Part shown: positions 34,471-45,876 of the stretch, in pieces
Layout of the letters: the number at the start of each line of letters is the position of its first letter
How positions within the stretch are numbered: the stretch's first letter is position 1
Source: Stenogyne calaminthoides
Lineage: Eukaryota; Streptophyta; Magnoliopsida; Lamiales; Lamiaceae
Direction: 5' to 3'
NCBI GenBank assembly: GCA_037126765.1
Contig: JBBCBC010000016.1
Location: forward strand, 11,582,728-11,646,727
Length of the DNA: 64,000 nt
Program-made: the position numbers and the translations under genes
The notes under the pieces: model-generated
Seen by the model: the letters and a program-made list of their open reading frames with translations, nothing else
Database searches by the model: none
Told to the model about the DNA's origin: nothing

Positions 34471-36306
34471 TGTTGGGATAATACATGAAAGTATATTTTT
34501 ACTTTGTATAATTTATTTATTAAACATTTATTTACTGTAATCAATTATTTATCATTGTTGCTTTAAATATGATTGAATGTTATATATATTTATTGCAAAC
34601 CATTCATAGAAAAGCACGTGTTACATTGTAGTTAAAGTGGTGATACCAGATCACAGAAGATCACGTTAACAGTCCCTTCTAAACAAGTGTGTGTTTCACA
34701 ACTTAGATAGATCTGAAAAATCTATTGGTATAAGATGATGTGTAAGGCTCAGATTGGCTTGTCTTGACCAAGATATTACACTAGTGCATTTGATGCGCTG
34801 AAGCGGGCCTACAGATAGGATAAACTCATTCGCACTGACTTATGGGATGAAGAGTTAGACCTCAATGGTCGTTGATTTCTTAATCTCTATCACTTAATAA
34901 GGACTGTGTGCGATTAGTAATTATTGCTTTGACTGTTAATGGGAAAAGAATCACTACGACTTCGATACCCTATATCTTGGGCAATAATATTAATTACATG
35001 ACAGTTGCTAAATTAATACAAAGAATCGTGTGGTTGGAGAGTCTTGCATGATTAGTCCCCTTGGTGGGTCAAAACCTTTATCATACCAAATCTTGCAAGT
35101 AGAATTAATTTTTCGGTATGGATAATAATGTTGAAATGTCCTTACTCCAAGGATAAAGATATTAATTAATATAAAGTTTTTCAGTGGCTTATTTAATTAA
35201 TGGACAAAATAATCTTAAACATGAGAAATATTAACCGGGAGCCATATTACCGTAATATGGGTTGAGATGAATAGTGCAATATTAATTATATAATAAAATT
35301 AATTAATATTAATGGGCTGAATTATATTGTGGCTCAATATTGGAATTCAGAAGCCCATTGGGAGGTCCATCTTAATTCTCCTAAAGACCCCTCAAGTAAC
35401 CCAATTAAAGTCAATTAAATAAAAAGTTGTACAAAATAAATTAAATATTTTGTTGCTATTTTTCCTTGATTTTTTTGAAATTATTAAAGAAAAGAGGGGG
35501 AAGGATTTTCTTGAAAAGGTTTTATGGAAAGGAGATAAGTATTCTTGGAATACAAGATCATCCCACTTGGCCTCTTTAATTAAAAAATTCGAAATACAGA
35601 GAAATAAAAAGGGAAGAAATATTTTCTTGATTTTCTTGGAAAGATTTTATGGAGAAAGATATGTATTCTTGGAATACAAGAATATCTCATAAATTCAAGA
35701 AAAATTCAATCTTGAAAATAACCCTTATTATTTTCGAAAATTTGGGTTAATATGGGTGTGAGTTTTTTGTTGAAAAATACACATGGAAAGAATAATATAT
35801 GGGATATATTCAAGATTTCTTGGAGATCAAGAAAATATCTTTCCTAACCCTAATTACACCTAAAATTTCAAACTCCACCCCCCGCCTATTATAAATAGGG
35901 GATGAATTTTTCATCCCTAACACAATTCCATGAGTTTGAAAAATTAGAAATCCACAAAGGTGGTGCAATAATTTATTTATTTTTCCTTTATTTTATAATT
36001 GTTCATTGGAGAACCTTCCACCAAGGTTGTTGAGCAAGAAATTGAGAATACTTGAGAATGACTTTAGGTTGGTAGCCAGATACCTGATCCTGCTTGTCTC
36101 AGATTGTCTCTCCAACGGGTATGTTTACGTAAACTCCTAGAAATTCTTCATGCTAGGATCTTTTACGTGAATTATTGTTTGCAAGTTGTTGTTGGATTGA
36201 TTATTATATGAATTCATGTAGGTTAATTCATGCTAGTAATAATTTGTAATTTAAATTTGTGTTTATGAGGTCATCCCGATAGATCCTGACATAACATATC
36301 CCAACA
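34471..36306 (+). repeat. Element E3 5' LTR (family E reference copy)
   Basis: 1836 bases, from TGTTGGGATAATACATG to ATATCCCAACA, followed by the PBS. The same sequence recurs as E1, E2, E4 and E5. It has a TATA box at 35890-35897. The plus-strand frame 35450-35692 within it is not a gene. Confidence 0.93.
35890..35897 (+). promoter_or_regulatory. TATA box, E3 LTR
   Basis: TATAAATA in the context CCTATTATAAATAGGGGATG, conserved among E LTRs. Confidence 0.65.
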
Positions 36307-36308
36307 AC

Positions 36309-36320
36309 TGGTATCAGAGC
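36309..36320 (+). other. Element E3 primer binding site
   Basis: TGGTATCAGAGC, two bases after the LTR end, is complementary to initiator Met tRNA. Confidence 0.9.
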
Positions 36321-37725
36321 CCTTGTTCTGGCTCTAATCATTTAAACTGTAATTTAAATTGTTGTTCATTAAAATTTAAATTGGATATTAGAACTGTTAG
36401 ATCTGTTTTGCAGGTATCCAATTGTCATGGTATTTTAATGTGCTTATTTACATGCAAATAATTTATTGTGTTTTAATTCGATTCATTCGAATTCGTTTTG
36501 CCTCGTGAGAAAATCCACTAGTAGATTAGAATTTGTTTGATTTGTTCAATGTAATAGACTAGTTTAGATCTAGGTTTTTTTTGGTAAATAAATTGTAACC
36601 GGATCGAGAACGAAAAATTAAAGATGGACATACCCGAGCCAAGGCGCGCACTCGGGCTAGGCCAAAGGCCTAGAGACCGCGCACGTCGCTAGGCGATCGA
36701 GTACGGGGCGTGGCGGATGCGCGCGCAAGGCGCGCATACGGGCGGAGGTCAGGCGACACGGGATCTTGGACGGGCACGCGCATGGGCGCGTGCGGACCCG
36801 TCCGGGCAATGCGCCTTGCACGCCTAGGCTGCGGGCGACGGGCCCGGGATGGCCGGCCTTGGTTGCGGGCGTGTGCCTAGGCGCACGCGGACACACTCCG
36901 GGTCGTGAGCTACCCATTGCCGGACGTCGTCCTAACCCAAGACGGAGGACAATTTTTTTAAAGAATTATTGTGGTTTTAGTGGGAGCTTTTTGAGACGAG
37001 CGATGAAGGCCAACAAAGAGACGATTTCTCAAGATCGAGACTTGAAATTTAAACCATGACAGTTGGATATATGTGCCCAACTTGATTTATTTTGTCTTGA
37101 TGCTTGTTTTAATTTCATGCATTATTATTTGTTAATGTGTCTGCGTGATATTCGAATTGTCAAAAGGAAAATCTCACTTTCGAAAATTAGTAAGTATGTT
37201 TTATTTATTGATAATTTTATTCCGGATAATAAAATTACGTCAATTTTGACCTCCATAATTTATTTATTTGTGAATTCTTTTGGTGAAATTTCCTCTTTGG
37301 AACGGCCAAAAGATAGATTTCACATGAATAAATTCCCAAAAGGATGATTGTGGATTATTATTAATGTCGACGATGACCCTCCCTACAAGGCTCGTTCAAA
37401 ATGAAATAATAATTTTGTATTTAATCATGGTTATTACTTAAGTATAAAATTGATATGCATATACTTCATCAAATTCCTTGTCAATTTTATGTTGGTCAAG
37501 TGAGAGCCAACTATTAATTTTGAATTAAAGGTTTGTAACTGCTCTTGTTTGTAACATGCTTGAATGTATTTAAATAGACAGTTTAACCCACTTGACCTAT
37601 TTAAACTGTTTTGAGATGTTGGCTTGATGCATATCCATATTGTTTTGAGTTTTTGATATGAATAACGTGATCAAAATTATGTGATAGTTTTGTGCTTATA
37701 CAATTGTTATTAATTTCAGTTCAAC
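36321..37725 (+). other. E3 leader with a GC-rich island
   Basis: 1.4 kb of untranslated leader before gag. Bases 36621-36920 are strikingly GC-rich, full of GCGCGC, GGGCC and CACGCG words in an otherwise AT-rich element. Open frames here (36657-36917 minus, 36766-37059 plus) are composition effects: the translations are alanine/arginine/proline-rich without domain. The frame 37063-37347 is AT-rich leader. The island could be a packaging or translation structure or captured DNA. Confidence 0.6.
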
Positions 37726-38520
37726 ATGTCGTAACCTTTTAATCCACTGTATGATATACTTAAAGATCATCAGCTATCTGATGAAAACTATATTGATTGG
37801 AAAAACGAAAACTTATGATTGTCATAACTGCACAAAATCACAAGTGGATACTTGACACACCAAAACCAGATGAGCCAACTGGCGAATCGAGTAAAGTGAA
37901 AAAGAAAAAGTATGAGGACTGGGAGCATTGCAATGATATGGCTAAGTGTACCATCCTGGCATCTATGTCGGATGTGTTGCAACACCAACACCAAGAATTT
38001 GCAATTGCTGCGGAAATCATGTAAAATCTTAGAAAGATGTTTCAATATCAGAACCGCATAGCTCTTCAGATCACCTTGTGAGAGATATTGTCGCTGAAAA
38101 TGGTGGAGGGCACGCCCATAAGGGATCACATCCTCAAAATGATGGCTTATCTGAACAAAAAACTTGAGGTTCTGGGTACATATTACGATCTGGAGACCCA
38201 GATCGATTTAGTACTCCACTCTCTGCCCAAAAGTTTTGAGCACTTTCAGCTGAACTATCAGATGAATAATCAGAAGTTCTCGCTAGCTGACTTGTTGCAA
38301 GCTTTGGTCTTGGCAGAGACGTTGAAGGGGCACCAAATTGAAGCTTTGACGACAAGTGGTTTATCCTCATCTTCTAGGCCAAAGGAAGGTAAGAAGAAGA
38401 AAATGGCCAAAATCCACAAGCAATCAAACTCAAGTGTTGCCAAGGGAAAGGGTAAGATGAAGGAAGTGCTTCAACTGCGGTGAGAAAGGACACTGGAGGT
38501 CTGCTTGTTTCAAGCCCAAG
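37726..38520 (+). pseudogene. Element E3 gag, broken
   Basis: It starts at the ATG at 37726, but the third codon is TAA. Blocks: FNPLYDILKDHQLSDENYID, a segment at 37797-38024 (IVITAQNHKWILDTPKPDEP), then 38088-38483 with GTPIRDHILKMMAYLNKKLE and YQMNNQKFSLADLLQAL. After one frame slip the zinc knuckle appears near 38468-38512 as CFNCGEKGHWRSAC, with all four metal ligands present (CX2CX4HX4C). Stop and slip positions are few. It forms the capsid and nucleocapsid part of the polyprotein. Confidence 0.85.
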
Positions 38521-39830
38521 AGGGCCGGAAAGAAAGGTAGTTCTCACACACTAGTTGTTGAAACTTGTTTAGCTGCATATTCTTCCCATTCGTGGGTAGT
38601 TGATAAGGGATCCACTAATCATGTTTGTTTCACGTTACAGGGGTTCAAGCTGACCAGGTAACTTAGTGGAAGTGAGATACTCATCACACTGGGCGATGCT
38701 ACGAGAGTGGCAGCTGAAGCAGTGGGAGACGTACACCTGTCTTTTGAAGACATAATTTTAGTTTTGAGAGACGTTCCTTATGTTCCTTTTTCGGAAAAAC
38801 CTTATTTCAGTTTCTAAACTCTTTTCTGATGGATATTATGTTTGTTTTAATAAATAAGTTACTATTTTTTGTAACGATGTGTTTATCTGTCATGGAACTT
38901 TATGGAACAATCTCTATACTATTAACTGTGCACACCACTCACAAAATGCATCTTATAACACATCGAATGTTTCGAACAATAAGAGGAACCGTTCAGATAA
39001 CGTGAACGAAACACTTCTTTGGCATCTCAGATTAGGTCATATTAATCTGAATAGTATTCAAAGGTTGGTGAAAGATGGTTCGTTGGAGGACCTACAGCTA
39101 GAACCATTTCCAACTTGCGAATCGTGTTTAGAGGGTAAAATGACCAAGAGGGCATTTGGAGCCAAGGGGACTAAAGCCACAGAAGTGTTGGAAATCGTTC
39201 ACACTGATATGTGTGGTCCAATGTCAACCATAGCTAGAGATGGCTATGAGTATTGTGTGACTTTCATCGATGATTACTCAAGGTTCGGGTACATTTTTCT
39301 TATGAAGCATAAATCGAAAACCTTTGATAAATTCAAGGAGTTCAAAGACAAAGCTGAGAAGCATAGGGAAAAGAGTATCAAGTTTATACGATCTGATCGT
39401 GGAGGTGAATACCTCAGCGATGAGTTTTTGAACTACCTATCAGACGAGGGAATTGTTTCTCAAATGACTGCACCTGGAACCCCTCAAAAAAACGGTGTGA
39501 CAGAACGAAGAAGAAAAACGCTCTTAGAAATGGTCAGATCCATGATGAGTTATTCAGATCTACCCAAGTTGTTTTGGGGTCATGCTTTGAAAACAACGGC
39601 TTATGTTCTGAACTTAGTGCCATCCAAATTGGTTTCCAAAACCCCGAGAGAGTTGTGGATCGGGCGCCAGCCTAGCCTCAGACACTTGAGAATCTGGGGT
39701 GTCCGGCATACGTGCTAGACAAGAAAGCCAGTAAGTTGGACGCACATTTAGAGTTAAGGTTATTTATAGGGTATCCCATAGGAACAAAGGGGTTCATGTT
39801 CTATGGTCCCGAAGATCAAAAGGTTGTAAT
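38521..39830 (+). pseudogene. Element E3 protease and integrase, truncated by E4
   Basis: Protease site near 38589-38625 reads WVVDKGSTNHVC. The catalytic DSG/DTG is DKG here, so it is probably inactive. Integrase is open from 38879 to 39718 (279 residues). It has zinc ligands H49, H54, C80 and C83, catalytic D110 (HTDMCGPM), D173 (IRSDRGGEY) and E209 (NGVTERRRKT), thus a full DD(35)E set. After a slip near 39712 the frame continues (LDAHLELRLFIGYPIGTKGF) until E4's LTR cuts it at 39830, before RT. Confidence 0.87.
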
Positions 39831-40330
39831 TGTTGGGGATATACTGGAAAGTGTACTTTTACTTTGTATAACCAAACTGAATTTCTGTCTTATTTACTTA
39901 AATTAAATTATATATCACTGTTGCTTTAAATATGATTAAATGTTGTATATATTTACTGCATAATTGTTCCATAAATAGTACGTGTTACATTGTAGTTAAT
40001 GTGGTGATACCAGATCACAGAAGATCACGTTAACAATTCCTTGTAAATAAGTAAAATTCACAACCGAGATGGAAACAAACAATCCATCGTGAAAGGTTGA
40101 AGTGTAAGGCTCGGATTGGCTTGTTTTGACCAAGAGATTACACTAGTGCATTATGATGCGCTGAATAGGACCTCTAGGAGGATAAATTCTTCAGTACTGA
40201 ATATAGAAGAGTTAGACCTCATTGGTTCGTTATTTCTTAATCTCTGTCACTTAATAAGGATTGTGTGCGATTAATAGTTTTGACTTATGCTGGGAAGAGA
40301 ATCATTGCGACATCGATACCTTATATCTTG

Positions 40331-40867
40331 TAAGAGTGGCAATGGGGCGGGTCGAGGCCTATTTATGCCTCCCCCGGGCCCGACGGGGAATTTTTGTCCC
40401 CAAACCCGACCTGAACTCCGACAGGGATTTTTTTTTTGTCCCCATCTCCACCCCTAACATTTTCGGGTATCCCCGAAACCCGACCCGAAAACCGACTAAT
40501 ATATTTAATTTTATTTTTTTATTATCATAATTATTTTATTTCCCTAAAAATAATGAAGAGCTAATTATGTTATAAAATTATTTTTTTTATAAATTAACTT
40601 AAAAGAACAAAATATAAATAATTAAACAAATATTTAAATATATATAGTGATATATACATATATAAATATAAAAAATACTAATATAATATGTATCGGGGCG
40701 GGTTCGGGGCGGGACGGGGGGAGGGGTACATAAATACCGTCCCCGATTTAAATTTTATCGATTTTCCCCGAAACCGAACCGAAACCCAAAAATATTCAAA
40801 ATAACTGCCCCGATCGGGGCGGAGCCGGGGCGGATCACCGCGGGGACAGGGAAAATTGCCATCCCTA
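40331..40867. mobile_element. hAT-like MITE inside E4
   Basis: A 537-base insertion with an exact 8-base target duplication, ATATCTTG, at 40323-40330 and 40868-40875. Terminal inverted repeats read TAAGAGTGGCAAT on the left and TAGGGATGGCAAT on the right (reverse complement), 10 of 13 matching. The inner part has GC-rich GGGGCGGG/CCCGACC stretches on both sides of an AT-rich middle, so it can fold on itself. The 8-base duplication and TGGCAA termini fit the hAT superfamily. There is no coding capacity. The frame 40261-40530 over its left edge is not a gene. Confidence 0.9.
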
Positions 40868-41620
40868 ATATCTTGGGCAATAATATTAATTATATGACGA
40901 TTGCTAAATTAATACAGAGAATTGTGTGCTTGGAGAGTCGTGTGTGATTTGTCCCCTTGGTGGGCTTAGAAGTTTTATCATACCAAATCTTGAAAGTGTA
41001 ATTAGTTCCGGTATGAATAATAATGTTGAGTTGTTCTTACTCCAAGGAAAAAGATATTAATTAATATAAAGCTTTTCAGTGGCTTGAATTTAGTAATGGT
41101 CTGGATAATCTTAAACTCGGGAAATTATAATCGGGAGTCATATTACAGTAATATGGGTTAAGATTGATAGTGCAATATTAATTATGTTATGGGATTAATT
41201 AATATTTATGGGCTTGAATAATATTGTGGCTCAATATTAATAATTCAAGGTCCATTGGAAGGTCCAATCTTAATTCTCCTAAAGGCCCCTTTAGTAGCCC
41301 AAAGTTAAAGTCAAATAACTGAAAAACGTATTTAAAATAAAAGAAATATTGTTGCCTCATTTTTCCTTGATTTTCGAAAATTATGGGTAGGAGAGAGAAA
41401 AGATTTTCTTATTTTCTTGGAAAGATTTTATGGAATAAAGTATTCTTGGAGTACAAGTTTATCCCATAAATTCAAAAAAAGTCAAAGATTTTTTTTCTTT
41501 CTTTATTTATTATTTTTTTCAAAAATTCTATATAGATGGGGAAGAAAAGATATTTTGTGAATATTATAGAAATAGAATATATGAGATATATTCAAGATCG
41601 TATCTTGGGAAGATACAAAG

Positions 41621-41694
41621 AAATTTCCTAACCCTAATATACTCAAAATTTCCTAACCCTAATATACTCAAAATTTCCTAACCCTAACCCTAAC
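41621..41694. repeat. 25-base tandem repeat with CCCTAA motif
   Basis: Unit AAATTTCCTAACCCTAATAT plus ACTCA at 41621-41645 and again at 41646-41670, then a partial third unit ending ACCCTAACCCTAAC. Other E LTRs have one CCTAACCCTAAT here (E3 near 35841), so the array is a local expansion. It lies at the E4/D boundary. Confidence 0.85.
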
Positions 41695-41985
41695 TTGGCG
41701 GCTGAAGCCCTAGCAAGTCCAAGAAAGAAGCCCACGAAGACTCTTAACCTAATTCTTTGTCTATATATACTTCATGTATCATTCATTGTAAAGAGGAGGA
41801 ATCTTAGATTGTTAGGCAGAAAAAAGTAATAAAAGAATCATGGCTTGGGCGCCCCCAGACGTAGTCTTATTCAAAAGACGAACTGGGTAACAATATTCCG
41901 ATGTTGCTTACATGATTTATCGTTGTTATTTACATTGTTTGATCATCGATATTTGTTGGCCGTGAGTTATAAACCGGGCACAACA
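41695..41985 (+). repeat. Element D 5' LTR, 3' portion only
   Basis: The end is set by the PBS. It has a TATA box at 41762-41769 (TATATATA), a polyadenylation-like AATAAA at 41828-41833, and ends ACAACA at 41985. No TG start could be found on the left, so the LTR is probably truncated. Without the second LTR the boundary with E4 is uncertain by tens of bases. Confidence 0.65.
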
Positions 41986-41987
41986 AT

Positions 41988-42005
41988 TGGCGCCGTCTGT
42001 GGGAA
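41988..42005 (+). other. Element D primer binding site
   Basis: TGGCGCCGTCTGTGGGAA, two bases after the LTR. This PBS wording is usual for plant Ty3/gypsy Tat-type elements. I did not assign the tRNA. Confidence 0.85.
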
Positions 42006-42054
42006 GATTCTATCAATTTACTCCTAAATTTTTAGAAGACCCATCTCATACCCA

Positions 42055-43472
42055 ATGGCAAACAACCAAAGCAACCCCACCGGACACGAGACTGACGCCC
42101 GCGATGGGGCTGAAGCCTCCCTGAGTTCGCACCAGGCTATCCCGGCGAACACTCCTGACTGGTGGAACCTAGTCTAAACACCGAAGGACGCAAAGGCCGT
42201 AATGGTCGTCCTCAACAAGAAGCGTCTCACTTATGACGATGAAGAGGAGTGACCTCCAGCCAAGAAGGCCATACGCGATGCCAGGGCCTCAAAGGGTAAG
42301 GCCGCCCTTGTCGAAAAAGGACGGTCAACTGGCCAACTAGCGTACGACACGGCAAAGCACGCCATCGTCCGGAATCGCCGACTTCAGGAAAAACCGGCGG
42401 GTTCGGACAATGTGTTCAATCGTCTGGGAAACTAAGTAGCCCAGAATACTCTGATGATCATTGACGATGAGGCGCAATCTCATCTACGACATGCTGACCA
42501 GTTGGAGCGAGACCTCGCGATGGCTTTGAACGTGCATCATGAAAAACTACCAAGAGGCTCGGCAATCCACCATGGCGACCCACGCGCGACCTATTCTACC
42601 AAGGATCCTCGTGATGTACAGATCGCAGCACTAGCCCGAACGGTCCAGCAACTTCTCGTACAGGCTGAGAACCAGAACGCGCCGGCAGGGATGAGCAATA
42701 GTCTCACCATCATGGACTCTCCACTCGGAACTACGGTCACTTCGATACCTACCCAGATGAAGATCAGCACGGCGGCCCTAGACCGCTACAGTGGAAGCTC
42801 TGACCCAAAGGTCCATGTAGCGAAATACAACTCGTACATGGCCTCTATGGGAACATCCGACGCCACTAAGTGTCGACTTTTCTCTCTGACTCTAAGCGAC
42901 CAAGCCCATAAATGGTTCACCTCCCTACCACCATTCTCGGTGGACACCTTCGAACAGCTCGCCAGGTTATTCTTGACTCATTTTATGGCCCTGGCACCAT
43001 GACCTGCGACCAGGCAACGGTTGATGAACACCCGGCAAGGGGAAACAGAATCAGATTGGTCCTACATTAAAAGGATCGACAAACTCATACTCGAGGAAGA
43101 CCCCATAGAAGATGAGGCGAAGCTACTTGGGGCCGTCTCCGACCTCAAAAAGGGAACAAAGATGTGGCGGTGCATGACCGCCTAGTCCCCAATTAGCTAT
43201 GCCGACTTCTGGAGGTGAGCCAGTAACTTGATCCACACATCGGTACTTCTGGAGTCTCGATTATCCGACGACAAGGAGGTCGCAGATCCAAAAAAACGCT
43301 CCAAGAAAACCGGGGGGCAGTACAAAGCACCCGACAGCTTCAAGTCATTCGAAGAGAATATCTCTGTCACGCTGATGGAGGTATTGGGCATGACTCCCGG
43401 ACATGTTTACAATCAGATCAGAGAGCGGGAATTACTTCTCCCGCTCGCCCCATCAAGAACAAGGGCAAGCTA
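42055..43472 (+). pseudogene. Element D gag, with nonsense codons
   Basis: It starts at the ATG at 42055 (MANNQSNPTGHETDA) and stays in one frame to about 43000, with TAA, TGA and TAA stops in the first 400 bases that fit CAA or TGG codons after transition. The retrotransposon gag core is at 42740-43000: KVHVAKYNSYMASMGTSDAT, LSDQAHKWFTSLPPFSVDTF. A further piece at 43228-43472 precedes the putative metal-binding region near 43485-43530 (CYFH, then GDYTSEC), which also has a stop. Typical Tat gag architecture. Confidence 0.82.
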
Positions 43473-43525
43473 AACCCCAACAAGTTCTGCTACTTTCACT
43501 AACAGGTAGGCGACTACACAAGTGA

Positions 43526-44353
43526 GTGCAAGGATTTACTCCCCCAACTCTGGAGGTTGTACAAAGATGGTTTGTTGGACGAGTTTGTCAAGCGACCTCA
43601 GAGGGACCATCATCGTGCTCAGAGAGGTCACCAACAGGCAGATCACCCCCGACAGGCAGAGCCCGCCCCCAGAAACGCCGACCAGAGAATAGGGCAGGGG
43701 AACGACCTATCCCGCCCATGCCCGAGGACGCGGGAGGTCGCGTCATACATACCCTCTCCCCACTTGGGACAATTGGGGGACTCTCCTCGACCTCCTCTTC
43801 CAAACGGAGAATGAAGGCCGAGATAAGGGAGATGGAGAATGCCAAGAAAATGGTGCTGCCAGTCTTTACAGTGGGAGAAGAAACCAACAAGATCGAGTTC
43901 AGCGAGAAGGATAAAGTTAAAATAGTCTACCCAAATGTCGATCCCCTTGTGATCAAAGAAAACATCATGGGGACTACTGTGTGCCGGCTGCTAGTGGACG
44001 GGGGTGCCTTTTGCAATATCCTCTTCAAGAAAACTCTGGATCAACTCGGGGACTATGATGGCTATATCACCCCATGCGACCACGTTGTGAAAGGCTTCGG
44101 TGATGCAACAGTGAAGCCGTCTGGGATTATCCGGTTGGGCGTCGAGTTAGTCTCTACTTTGAATAACGAGGTTAGGGCCACTAGGCTGTTAGATTTTCTA
44201 GTTGTCGACCTCCCAAGCTCCTATAACGGCTTTCTTGGGAGGCTATTTGATGCAAGAGGTTGTTTGATTTATTCCTCGTCTCTTTTCAATTCCGCATTGA
44301 TATCTAGCAAACAAATACTTGTAATAGATAGTGAAAAAAATGTAAAAAACTAA
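43526..44353 (+). pseudogene. Element D protease region
   Basis: An open stretch of 275 residues. The front part is proline/arginine-rich. The aspartic protease lies in the middle: RLLVDGGAFCNILFKKTLDQ, where DGG/DGA replaces the usual DSG/DTG, as is normal in Tat elements. This is followed by KGFGDATVKPSGIIRLGVEL. The protease would cut the polyprotein. The end (LIYSSSLFNSALISSKQ) is unlike family sequence and leads to a stop at 44353, possibly a small local change before RT. Confidence 0.8.
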
Positions 44354-44400
44354 ATAATAAGACAAACAAGAAAAGGAGTCATGGCGACCTCGACCCAAGA

Positions 44401-45477
44401 ATGGGGCCTGAACCAAAAGAGTTTCTGCTCGAAGCGGAGATCGACGACCCCCGACAAGATGCCTCAAGGGCAGTCCCGAGGGAAGACCTCGAGAAAGTCA
44501 AGGTAGACCCAGCTCGACCGGATCTAAAAGTAATCATAGGCTCCAAGATACCAGATGACCTGAAGGGGGAAGTCATTGAATTTCTCAAAAAGAACTTAGA
44601 TGTCTTCGCGTTGTTGCACAAAGACATGGTGGGGATCAACCCCAAAAGTCGCATGTCATAGACTACACATTGATCCGGCTCGGAAGCCGATAGCCCAGAA
44701 GAGGCAAAAATTTGGCCCCGAAAAGTATGCAGCATTAGCCAAGAAGTAAAGAAGTTAGTAGACAACGAACTGATCACGCAGGCCGATCAACCCCAATAGG
44801 TGGCCAACGTAGTATTGGTGAAAAAGTCAAACGGAACTTGGCGACTATGCATCGACTTCACTGACCTCAACGATGCTTGTCCAAATGACTTTTTTCCCAT
44901 GGCCCACATCGACCACTTGATAGACAACACGGCAGGTCACGAGATGATGTCATTCATAGACGCCTTTTTAAGCTATCATCAAATAGCTATGCACGAGCCA
45001 GACCGACAACATACCTCATTCCTGACAGAAAAGAATATCTACTATTGGAAAAGAATGCCTTTCGGCCTAAAGAACGCAGGGGCAACATATCAAAGACTGG
45101 TCAACCACATGTTTGCCGACCTCGTCGAAAAATCGGTAGAAGTTTACGTGGATGATATAGTCGTCAAGAGCCAGAAGTCGGAAGACCACCTTATGCACTT
45201 GGCACATACCTTTGACATCCTAAGGAAATTCAACATGCGGCTCAATCCCAAGAAGTGTAATTTCGGGGTCGAATCTGGGAAATTCTTGAAACATCTGGTC
45301 AGCAAGCGAGGAATAGAGGTCAACCCTGCAAAACTCAAGGCCATATTAGACATGGGAGCACCTCGAAATGTGAAAGAGGTGCAGAAACTCACAGGTTGTC
45401 TGGCCGCTTTGAACAGGTTCATCTCCCCAATGGGGGATAAGTGCAAGCCACTGTTCGACACGATCCGAAAGAAATAG
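44401..45477 (+). pseudogene. Element D reverse transcriptase
   Basis: Linker at 44401-44661 ends with the LDVFALLHKDMVGI block typical of gypsy RT entry. A stop and a slip follow. The RT core 44800-45477 is open for 225 residues from the first Met. It has NGTWRLCIDFTDLNDACP, the first catalytic Asp in SFIDAF (residue 54), MPFGLKNAGATYQ, and YVDD at residues 116-119. Near the end are MRLNPKKCNFGVESGKFL and TGCLAALNRFISP. A TAG at 45475 separates it from RNase H, fitting a CAG or TGG codon. Confidence 0.9.
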
Positions 45478-45876
45478 AAGTTCGAATGGACACCCAGAAG
45501 CCAGGAGGCCTTTGATAAAATTAAAGCTTACCTGGCAGACGTGAACATTCTATCGAAACCAAGTCCAGGGGACAAACTCTTCCTATACCTCGAGACCTCG
45601 GAAATAGCTTTGAGCGCAGTACTCGTCCTAGTAGAAGACATGAATGAATTTCCGATCTACTTTGTCAGCCAAACGTTGAACGAGACCGAGCAGCAGTATC
45701 CGGCACTAGAGAAATTGGCATACACGCTGGTCATGAGTGTGAGAAAACTGAAGCCGTATTTTTTCGATCTTCAAGTCGAAGTCCTCACTTCTACACCTCT
45801 AAGGAATGTGCTTCACCGACCCGATACAACGGGCTGATGCCTTAAATGGGCCATCAAGGTCGGACAATACGGGGTA
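45478..45876 (+). pseudogene. Element D first RNase H, probably inactive
   Basis: Continuation of pol after the stop: FDKIKAYLADVNILSKPSPG, LYLETSEIALSAVLVLVE, FVSQTLNETEQQYPALEKLA. In active gypsy RNase H the second block reads LxTDAS with a catalytic Asp, which is absent here. Loss of this Asp is a usual Tat feature, tied to gain of the second RNase H downstream. Confidence 0.82.

Larger units (their letters stand above)
34471..39830 (+). mobile_element. Element E3: Ty1/copia family E, left part
   Basis: A plus-strand element whose left LTR (34471-36306), PBS, leader, gag, PR and IN are visible up to 39830, where E4 interrupts it. RT, RNase H and the right LTR must lie beyond position 64000 if it is complete. 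The 5 bases before it are CGATC, so a matching CGATC should follow its right end. Integrase wording and the 1.8 kb LTR beginning TGTTGGGA recall the Angela-type copia lineage, which is tentative. Confidence 0.85.
39831..41694 (+). mobile_element. Element E4: family E LTR, carrying a MITE
   Basis: It starts TGTTGGGGATATACTGG at 39831 within E3's pol and follows the E3 LTR to about 41645, where it runs into a 25-base tandem repeat and then element D. The LTR's own end is not visible, so either D is inserted in it or the LTR is truncated. It contains a hAT-like MITE at 40331-40867. The five bases before it are GTAAT. Confidence 0.82.

Noticed and set aside
36657..37059. Overlapping open frames on both strands in the GC-rich island of E3
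   Set aside because: GC-rich DNA has few stop codons. The translations are low-complexity and unrelated to any domain, and they lie in the untranslated leader.
38134..38370. Minus-strand frame within E3 gag
   Set aside because: Antisense to a confirmed gag block, with no promoter or motif.
43557..43890. Alternative frames on both strands over element D's protease region
   Set aside because: The plus frame 43526-44353 carries the protease motif. The others are shadows with repetitive basic translations.
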